Positions 54,172-62,200 of a stretch of DNA of 64,000 bases are shown here, one piece after another. The DNA comes from Rubripirellula sp. (GTDB lineage Bacteria; Planctomycetota; Planctomycetia; Pirellulales; Pirellulaceae). The notes below the pieces were generated by a model, which saw only the letters and a program-made list of their open reading frames with translations, ran no database searches and was not told the DNA's origin. The DNA lies in contig JAAXJB010000048.1 in assembly GCA_012270065.1 (NCBI GenBank), positions 23,112 to 87,111 of the forward strand, read 5' to 3'. How positions within the stretch are numbered: the first letter of the stretch is position 1; each line of letters begins with the position of its first letter. Both the position numbers and the translations under genes were made by a program.

Positions 54172-54313
54172 ACTGTTCTCTGCCGCCGTTGATCTGAAGT
54201 CTGGTCTGTTCCAGGAAGTTGGACTGCTTTCATCCGCTTGTTGAAAGCTCTCAGGTTGAAGCAGTCCGCGGAATGAAGCTGCGGTGATGTCTTCAAACGA
54301 GCCAGAAATTCAT

Positions 54314-54724
54314 TCAGTTGGAACCTTCGCGCGTGAGTGTCAGTTCACGGATGATGGACTTTTCTGCAACAAACTGGTTGGGCACAAAGCTGTTTTTGTC
54401 CAGAGGAACTTCGGCACGCACCGTCACTTGACGTGTCTCTGACGTGATGCGGGATGGCTTGATTTGGATCTTGAAGTCAGTGACACCGATCGTTTTCAGG
54501 ATCCTTCGTGTCTCTGAGAATGCCTCTCTGCTTGTGCCGCCGGGAATGATGGCTTTGCGACAGCCTTCGTAAACTGCGTTGTCGGCTGTGTGCTGGATCA
54601 TCGCAACGCGACAGAATTCAAACGCTGCAAAGAAACAGAGAAACAGAAGAGGAACAACCACTGCAAACTCGAGCAGGGTTGCGCCGGGGCGACATTGTGC
54701 TTTGCTGCGGTGTCCGTGTTTCAT
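54314..54724 (-). CDS. TadE-like pseudopilin (second copy)
   Basis: A 136-residue minor pilin-like protein. A short basic leader is followed by the type IV prepilin motif G-A-T-L-L-E-F-A-V-V-V-P-L-L-F, a prepilin peptidase site with Glu at +5. A single membrane helix leads into a small beta-rich domain. TadE proteins assemble with Tad/Flp pilus machinery. It lies 79 nt downstream of the TadG-like vWA gene on the same strand and belongs with that operon. Confidence 0.88.
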   Translation of the reverse strand: MKHGHRSKAQCRPGATLLEFAVVVPLLFLCFFAAFEFCRVAMIQHTADNAVYEGCRKAIIPGGTSREAFSETRRILKTIGVTDFKIQIKPSRITSETRQVTVRAEVPLDKNSFVPNQFVAEKSIIRELTLTREGSN

Positions 54725-54803
54725 GGGAATGATGGTCGTGGGAATGAACTACTCTGCTGGCTCTGTGCATTGATGGGATCTGTTGGGATACCATCGGCGT
54801 TCG

Positions 54804-55910
54804 CTATCGGGTAATGATCGTGCTCAAGGTAAGAGCGATTTCACGGTAGATTTCTTTCAATTGGATTCCATTGTCGGCGTGATAGTGACGGCCACCGCCA
54901 ATTCGGGCGACCTCCATCATTCGGCCTTGATCTGCGTCACGTCCAAAAGTGATCGTATGGATCATGATGCCATCGGCTTTGAGTTGCCTGGCAAGAATTT
55001 CTGGAGCCGGGCCGCGATTGTGCCGGCCATCCGTCATGACGATCATGGTGCGTTCCACGAACCTTGCATCCCTGCCCGCTTCCATGATCCGCTGCCCTGC
55101 AGCCATGCCTCGTGAGACGCTTGTCCAGCCTCCGAGTCGCAAGGACTGGACACCCCGATTGATTCGGTAAAGATTCTCTGTAAGCGGGACGTCGATCGAG
55201 GCATATTCACTGTAAGACGCAAGGCCCACGTGTTCATCGACAGGTGTTTCTGAAAGTGTCTCAGTGAAAGTTTCGATTGCAGAAACAAGATCCTTGAATT
55301 TCGATCCCCACATGGAACCACTGCGGTCAACAACGAGCACGACGTCGCGTTCAATGTACGTTGACGCAGCAGTTGAGTCGGTTTCGAAAAGTTCAAAGCC
55401 TGTCAGGTCGCCAAAAAACAGGGGAATCGCTCCGGATCGCGATTGGCTGGTTCTACGGCCGGTGACTTGCACGGTGTTGTAGGGGCGACCGCCCTGTTTG
55501 AATTTGAACTTTCCTTTTCTGTCCTGTCTTGCATGCCCGAATTTGAAATCCTCTCTCGACAGCAGCAGCGGCTCGCTGTTCACTGAGTTGGCCGCGGCAA
55601 TTTCTTTTCCCCGTTTGATTGCTGCTTTGCGATTCATCGTTCGTGCAAGTGTTGTTGCCGCTGCCTTGGACGCAGCATCGGTCGCAGTCCGCAATTCCGT
55701 TCGCGTCAGTTGCATCTGGGCGATGTCAACCGATAACGCAATCGCAAACATGAAGCAGATCATTGTGATGGCAATCAGAACCAGCATCGCGCCACTTCTG
55801 GGGTGGCGTTGTCTGCGATTGAACGTTGTGGAGTGTCGCGCAGGGATGGCTGCATTTTGCAGATGACGAGGCCGCTTGAGCCAGCTGGTTGTTCCAGGTT
55901 GATTTCTCAT
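54804..55910 (-). CDS. TadG-like protein with von Willebrand A domain
   Basis: A 368-residue protein whose N-terminus (residues 30-90) is the TadG/Flp pilus assembly module: R-S-G-A-M-L-V-L-I-A-I-T and L-T-R-T-E-L-R-T-A-T-D-A-A-S-K-A-A-A. A vWA domain starts near 187 with a complete MIDAS D195-R-S197-G-S199. TadG and vWA fusions occur in pseudopilin loci. Its start (ATG) overlaps the stop of the TadE gene by 4 nt (ATGA), indicating translational coupling. Confidence 0.88.
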   Translation of the reverse strand: MRNQPGTTSWLKRPRHLQNAAIPARHSTTFNRRQRHPRSGAMLVLIAITMICFMFAIALSVDIAQMQLTRTELRTATDAASKAAATTLARTMNRKAAIKRGKEIAAANSVNSEPLLLSREDFKFGHARQDRKGKFKFKQGGRPYNTVQVTGRRTSQSRSGAIPLFFGDLTGFELFETDSTAASTYIERDVVLVVDRSGSMWGSKFKDLVSAIETFTETLSETPVDEHVGLASYSEYASIDVPLTENLYRINRGVQSLRLGGWTSVSRGMAAGQRIMEAGRDARFVERTMIVMTDGRHNRGPAPEILARQLKADGIMIHTITFGRDADQGRMMEVARIGGGRHYHADNGIQLKEIYREIALTLSTIITR

Positions 55911-56332
55911 TCTTTCACCATGACAACACGGACCACGATTGAACGGTCATTGATGAATTGACCAACCAGAGGACTGTTGGCTGCAGAGGAAGCTCGTACT
56001 TCCAGAACGACATTTTTTCCACGCTGTATCAGTTGCGATTGGCCATTTGGAAATGCGATCTCGTAGCCTTTGACATCGCGTGCTTGCAGGATGTTTTCGG
56101 CTTTTGCTTTTGCCAACGCGTTATCCGAACCCACTTTGATCGCTTCGCGGATCCCCTCGTAGGCAGCGATGTTCAGTGTCTGTTTGAGAAAAATAAAACT
56201 CGTTGCTTCAATGGAACCGAATACAAGAAGAATGATCAGCGGCAGGCATACTGCAAATTCAGCAGCGGCCACTCCTCTTTTTCTGCTGCTTCTGCGTTGG
56301 TTGATTCGGCGATGTTCAGCGTTTCTGATCAA
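55907..56332 (-). CDS. TadE-like pseudopilin (first copy)
   Basis: A 141-residue TadE family protein. The prepilin-type segment is K-R-G-V-A-A-A-E-F-A-V-C-L-P-L-I-I-L-L, with Glu at +5 after the Gly cut. TTG at 56332 overlaps the stop of the upstream gene (TTGA), so coupling is likely. It leads into the TadG-like gene. Confidence 0.88.
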   Translation of the reverse strand: MIRNAEHRRINQRRSSRKRGVAAAEFAVCLPLIILLVFGSIEATSFIFLKQTLNIAAYEGIREAIKVGSDNALAKAKAENILQARDVKGYEIAFPNGQSQLIQRGKNVVLEVRASSAANSPLVGQFINDRSIVVRVVMVKE

Positions 56333-56781
56333 GTTTCAGTTTCCCTTTGGGGTGTGACTTCACTCGATTTGGTCTCACGTTGTTCCATCAGTGAATTGAA
56401 GTTGGTGGCCATTTCCTGCCAGAAATCATTCTCTCGGAATCGTAATGGCTGTACTGCACGCCCTTTGCCCGCGTCCGACAACGCAGCACGCAGCCGAAGG
56501 ATCGGGCCAGCGAAACGACTCGTCAGTTTCATCGTGTCCCAGACGAATGCCGGAATCAAAATCAAGGTGACGACGAAGAATGGAAAGAATCGCCTGAGTG
56601 TGTCGGCAAATGTCTGTCCCCAATTTGCATCAGGTTGCTCAAAGAGTCGAATCCAGATCAGCAGAGCCAGGACATTGCAGCAGAAAAATACCAGCCAGTG
56701 AAACGCAATTTTACGAATCACCCTGAGTTGGACCTCCGGGTCAAAAATCGTCGTGCGACGTTTTGTTTTTTTATCGGACAT
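56329..56781 (-). CDS. Small membrane protein with HAMP-like linker
   Basis: A 150-residue protein with two membrane helices (about 26-46 and 66-84). The C-terminal segment has the HAMP pattern: P-I-L-R-L-R-A-A-L followed by G-K-G-R-A-V-Q-P-L-R-F-R-E-N-D-F-W-Q-E-M and N-F-N-S-L-M. No output domain follows, which is unusual. It is the first gene of the tad-type operon and overlaps tadE by 4 nt. It may sense or anchor pilus-type machinery; the role is unproven. Confidence 0.72.
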   Translation of the reverse strand: MSDKKTKRRTTIFDPEVQLRVIRKIAFHWLVFFCCNVLALLIWIRLFEQPDANWGQTFADTLRRFFPFFVVTLILIPAFVWDTMKLTSRFAGPILRLRAALSDAGKGRAVQPLRFRENDFWQEMATNFNSLMEQRETKSSEVTPQRETET

Positions 56782-57254
56782 GGCGGCATACAGATTCGAT
56801 GACGGATTTCAGCGGACAGGCGCTCTATTCGCTTTTGGCAGAAGATGACGGCTGCCTGTGAAACGTACGCCACGCAGAGCATCAGGGTCGGTTATGACAA
56901 CAGAAAACTACGTCAAACCGCTGTTGTGCATACTCTTGGGGCGTCAGACATCCGGTTTTTAGATCATGAAGCAGCGTGATCCATAAAACCGGTGTAATCC
57001 TCACGTATGATTGATGTCGGGGTCCTGTGCTTCCGGTAACCATCGCTGCATTGATGTCACGCCTGTTCAGGCGTGACAATCAGAACCATGCTGCATCTAA
57101 TCGTCCGTTGAATGGATGGAAGCATCCACAAACGGATTGTCCTGTCTGCCATCAGTGGAGACTGGGTCAGTGTTGACGAACGGTGCAGTCGCTCGCAGAA
57201 ATTGCTTTTGGGGACGTCGGGAATTGGAGTTGCGTGCCGGTTTGGATTGATGCG
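56782..57254. other. Intergenic gap with a perfect dyad
   Basis: Lies between the leftward sulfatase (3' end) and the tad-type operon. It contains a 22-nt near-perfect palindrome at 57056-57077 (arm GTCACGCCTG, complementary arm, TT between). There is no T-run beside it, so it is either an operator or a weak terminator. No gene. Confidence 0.45.
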
Positions 57255-59000
57255 TCACTGTTTTTCAACATTACCTGTGTCCGGATCCAGAATCTTTTTG
57301 AAATCGAAAAGCTGTGACTGGGTTGATGGCTTCTGCTTTCGCGAAGCTTTGTGTGACTTGGCACCTGTGCGTTTGGCCCAGTTTTCGTACGTTTCCGCCA
57401 ACTGTTTGACAATCTCTGGATGTTTGCTTGCCAGATCCTTGTTCTCGCAACGATCAGTTGAGAGGTCGTACAATTCCCAGTCCCTGGATCTTTCTGCCAC
57501 AAGTTTCCAGTTTCCATCGCGGATGGCGTGGTTGCCGGAGAATTCCCAGAAAATGGGACTGCTTTCCCGGTTCTGATTTCCACTCAATGCCGGTACCAGT
57601 GAAATTCCTTCCATCGGGAGGATTTTTTGTCCAGCGTATTCCTCGGGGTACGTCGCTCCGGAAAGCTCCACAAAAGTCGGCATCAGGTCGACCAGGTGGG
57701 ACGTGAATCCGGAGATGCTTCCACGAAGTTCAATTCCATTGGGCCAATGCGCGATCATCGGTGAAAGGGATCCGCCTTCATGTGCGTACTGCTTGTACAG
57801 CCTGAGCGGTGCATTGCACATGTTTGCCCATCTTGCATCGTAGGCAATGTCGCTCTCTGCGCCACCGGGAGGAACACCGGGTGTTCGAAGTCGCTCGTAT
57901 GGACAGGCACCATTGTCGGAAAAGAAAAGAATCAATGTGTTGTCGAACTGGTCTGTCGATTCCAGATACTGAACGAGTCGACCAATGTTCTGATCCAGAC
58001 GGTCTACCATGGCGGCATAGACTTCCATCATTGGTTCCATGAATTGCTTTTGTTGTGCTGTGAGTGAGGACCACGACTCGACTTTGGGATCACGTGGTGA
58101 CAATTTCCACGTATCATCAATCAACCCCAGTTGTTTCATGCGACCGAAACGCTGTTTGCGAATGGTGTCCCATCCCGCGTGATAACGACCTCTGTATTTC
58201 CTGATTTCTTCCTCGGGTGCCTGTAGCGGAAAGTGTGGTGCGTTGTGTGCCAGATAGAGAAAGAACGGCTGTTTGCCATTTGAGTCCTTCTGATTCTCTC
58301 CTGACTTCAGAAACTCGATGGCTCGGTCCGTGAATGCATCAGTGGAGTAGAAATCTTTGGGTGCCTGGAATTCTTTGTCATCCAGTCGCATCAGATTTTC
58401 GCCTGTCTGCCAATCAGTCCCTGTAAAGAAATTGATTGCACCGCTGAGGAATCCGAAATAACGGTCGAAGCCCCGTTCAGGCGGTGTCGAAGCCAGGTGC
58501 CACTTTCCACTCATTAATGTGCGGTAATCCGCAGACTTCAGGACTTCCGCGATCGTGACGTTTCCAGGTTGTTTCAGGTTCCGCGACTGTTGATGCCAGA
58601 GCCCTGTCAGCAGTGAAGCTCTTGTTTCTGAGCACTTGGCGTTATTGTGAAAGTCGATGAATCGTATGCCACCGGCCGCCAGCCGATCCAGATTGGGTGT
58701 TTCGATCTCTCCGCCGTAGCATCCGATGTCTGAAAAACCCATGTCATCACAGACGATGACGACAATGTTGGGGCGGCACGCAGCGATGCTGCGGTTTGCG
58801 TTTCCGTCTGGCTCAGTCGCGGTACAACGCTTGATGGATGGAATGCTGGTCAGCAGGACGCAGAAAAGAAGGATCGCGCCGAACGCTGTACGGGGAAAAC
58901 CGGAGCGATTCAGTCGGCAGGCAACATCCTTTTTCCAGCGGGGTTCCATCCAGCGTGAAAAATGAACTTTTTGCCCGGTTTGAGCATCAGATGAAGGCAT
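57255..59000 (-). CDS. Secreted sulfatase with atypical formylglycine motif
   Basis: A 581-residue sulfatase. The N-terminus is basic with a hydrophobic signal segment (about 38-55). The core has I-V-V-I-V-C-D-D-M-G-F-S-D-I-G-C-Y-G and the substrate-region K-W-H-L. The modification site reads C123-S-E-T-R. The usual C-x-P/A-x-R rule would have Pro or Ala at the third position, but here it is Glu. The C-terminal end is the usual W-E-L-Y-D-L, then a charged tail. The start at ATG 59000 gives a rather long N-terminal leader; ATG at residue 18 is an alternative. It faces away from the giant gene to its right. Confidence 0.92.
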   Translation of the reverse strand: MPSSDAQTGQKVHFSRWMEPRWKKDVACRLNRSGFPRTAFGAILLFCVLLTSIPSIKRCTATEPDGNANRSIAACRPNIVVIVCDDMGFSDIGCYGGEIETPNLDRLAAGGIRFIDFHNNAKCSETRASLLTGLWHQQSRNLKQPGNVTIAEVLKSADYRTLMSGKWHLASTPPERGFDRYFGFLSGAINFFTGTDWQTGENLMRLDDKEFQAPKDFYSTDAFTDRAIEFLKSGENQKDSNGKQPFFLYLAHNAPHFPLQAPEEEIRKYRGRYHAGWDTIRKQRFGRMKQLGLIDDTWKLSPRDPKVESWSSLTAQQKQFMEPMMEVYAAMVDRLDQNIGRLVQYLESTDQFDNTLILFFSDNGACPYERLRTPGVPPGGAESDIAYDARWANMCNAPLRLYKQYAHEGGSLSPMIAHWPNGIELRGSISGFTSHLVDLMPTFVELSGATYPEEYAGQKILPMEGISLVPALSGNQNRESSPIFWEFSGNHAIRDGNWKLVAERSRDWELYDLSTDRCENKDLASKHPEIVKQLAETYENWAKRTGAKSHKASRKQKPSTQSQLFDFKKILDPDTGNVEKQ

Positions 59001-59244
59001 TGGGTCCCTCGAAAAGGTGGATTGATTGCGGCATGCAGCCTCATTTTAAGTCCAACTCGGGTTTGCTCGAGACTGAGTTTTGGTTTTTGTGTCAGGTTTT
59101 AGGTTTGAAATCCTGACTCTCGGTCCTCGGGATCGTTAAAATTTCGACAGGGACATTGCAACCGGCTAATCTAACGAAGTCCTCAGGTTCACTGCGCAGA
59201 CAAGGCAGCAGAACTGTTCACGATATCTTTTCTCTGATCAGATC
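59001..59244. other. Divergent gap between sulfatase and giant adhesin-like gene
   Basis: Holds the presumed promoters of both neighbours. No repeat, gene or clear box pair was found. A GATCAGATC dyad lies just before the ATG of the large gene at 59236-59244. Confidence 0.3.
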
Positions 59245-62200
59245 ATGACGCTAAACACCATTCTTGACCGTTTGGGACTTCCGACCAATGGTCGAAATTC
59301 CCCCCGGGGAAAAAATGACAAGTTTCGAAGGCAACGATTCAAGCATCGTCGAAGACGCGCACTGCTGGAAAATCTTGAGGATCGGCGGGTGCTGGCGACT
59401 TACATGGTCACATCGCTCGCTGATTCCGGTTCGGGATCACTCCGTGCCGCGTTGCAGTCGGCGAATGCCACGGGCGATACCGACACGATCGTTTTTGACA
59501 GCGCGCTGTCCGGAACTGTCAACCTTGGTGTTGCGAACGGGGCCCTTACCATCAGCTCACCTGTCAGCATTCAAGGGCCGGGATCTTCGAGTGTTACCAT
59601 TGATGCCAATGCAACGGTGACGGACAAGTTTCGGGTCTTTGAAATCTCCGGGGCGGCCAACAACGTGACCATCACCGGACTGACTTTGACAGGAGGCATC
59701 GTTGACGATGGTGGCGGTGGAATCCTGTTTCGCAGTGCTGACACTCTGACGCTGGTTGATACCGTCGTCACCGGTAATGTCGCTGCCAATGGTGGTGGGA
59801 TCTACAGCGAATATGAAGGCAACCTGGTGTTGCAGTCCAGTACCATCTCTGGCAACACGGCTGAATCCTCCAAGGGAGGTGGAATCCATGCGGTCGATGG
59901 TGACGTCAGTCTGACGGACAGCACTATCTCCGGTAATTTCGCGTATGGTGGTGGCGGTGGAATCTTCAGCCAGTACGCCGGCAATATCAACGTCACGAAT
60001 TCACAGATTACCAACAATGAAGTGACCGAGGCCGGATACCATGGCGGTGGTATCTATGGTGGAAATGGCGATGTTACGCTTACCGGAAGCACGGTCAGCG
60101 GGAATGAGTCAAAAGGTGATGGCGGAGGCCTTTACAGTTACAAAGGTTCGGTTGCGATTTCCAATACGACCATCACTGGTAACAAGGCCGATTACGGTGG
60201 TGGTGGAGTCTTCAACTATGAAGGTGATTTGACGATCACCTCAAGCGTGATCACCAGTAACAACGCTTACTATGGAAGCGGCGGCGGTGTCGGAAATGAA
60301 GCGGGACGCCTTACGATTTCGGGAAGTCGGATTACCGACAACGAGGTGATTGGTGATGGTGGAGGTGTTGCGACCAATACGGGGGTGATTGATATCTCCC
60401 AGAGTCTCATCGCTTCCAATACTTCAACCATCGACGGTGGTGGCATTGCCTCGGCCGTTGGGGTCGTTTTGGTCACGAATACCACGATTTCGGGTAATTC
60501 TGCGGCCGCGAGCGGAGGTGGAATTCAGGCAGATGCTGCGATCGTCCGTCTTGTGCATGTCACGCTTGCCTCCAATACAGCAAGTGCATCAGGTGGGGGG
60601 ATTGGCGTTGTTGATGATGATACTGCTGAGTCCATCCTCGTGTACAACTCGATCATCGCATCCAACAGCGCCGCCACGGGAATCGATCTGCATATCCCTG
60701 GTGATCCGGGCACGACTCTGGATATACAGTCAAGTTTGATCGGCAATAACAGCGGAAGTACTTTGGCCGCATCGTCCGGAGATGCCAACGGAAATGTGAT
60801 TGGCAGTGCTGCCAGTCCGGTTGACGCTCAGTTGTCACCTCTTGCCAACAACGGTGGTGTGACGAACACACATGACATTGGGGGCAGTAGTCCGGCATTG
60901 AACAGTGCTGATCCTGCCCTGTCGTTGGATTTTGGTGCAGATGATTCACCCGGCGGTGGAGACGATGTCACTTTGAGTGCTGACCAGCGAGCCGGGCTCT
61001 ATGCCCGAAGCGTAAGTCTGGCACCCGACATGGGAGCCCTCGAAAAGCAGTCGAGGCCGACGCTGGTGGTCGATACAGCAAGTGATGTTGTCAATGGAGA
61101 CTTGTCGCCGGGTGATCGCAGTCTCCGTGAATTGTTGAATCTTGCCAATGATGACCTCGGTGATGACGTCATCTCGTTTTCGCTGGGCGCGACAGCCACC
61201 ATCTCACTGGATTCAAGTCTGGGATCCCTCATTGTCGAGGAGAATCTGGATGTGTTCGGTCCAGTCACGGGGCAGTTGATAATCGAAAACTCTTCGGGTG
61301 TGGCTTTTCGGCTGATCGATGTGCTTGCCTCAACCGCTGAAGTGAACATCAGTAACGTTACGCTTCAAGGCGGTGATGCGGCAGCAGAGAATGGTGGTGC
61401 GATCCGTACTGCCGGCACAACCAATCTGCAGCTTGATGGAGTGGATTTGTTGAACAACACTGCGGCTCAGGGTGGCGCTGTGTTCATGGTCAACGGCCAA
61501 CTGGATATCGACAATTCCCGAATGCAGGGAAATCAGGCAAGTGGGAATGGTGGTGCTGTTGCTATCACCAATGGACCGGTGACGATTGTGGATTCCACCG
61601 TCCTTTCCAACACCGCTGGGGGAAGTGGCGGAGCTGTCTCGCTGGATGATGGACAACTGGAAATCCGTTTTTCGACCTTGCAAGGCAATCAGGCAACTTC
61701 TGACGGCGGAGGCATTGCGACCACAGGTGGTCAAGTCAATTTGGTCAATGTGCTTGTGGCGGGGAATACATCCAGCGGCAACGGTGGCGGTATCTCCGCA
61801 GCAAGTTCCACAAGTTCCGTTTCGACGCTCAATACGACAATCTCAGGAAACACCGCGGGTGCTTCGGGAGGGGGGATCTATGGTCAAAACGCCAGCGTCG
61901 ACCTGAGGGTTTCGACTTTGACACTCAATGATGCTAACTCAGGGGGTGGCATCGGTGTTTTGGCCGATAGCAATGGTGAAGACATCACCTTGGTGAATTC
62001 AATCGTTGCGGCGAACACAGCAGACTCAGCACCTGATTTTGTTGCACCTGGCACACCGGCAACGTCTCTGAACGTCTCTTACAGCCTGATTGGAGACAAC
62101 AGTGGTACGTCTCTCAGTGAATCGTCTTTGAATGCAGGGGATCCCGTCCCCGATGGCAACGGCAATCTGATCGGTGGAGGTCTTCATCCCGTCATCGATC

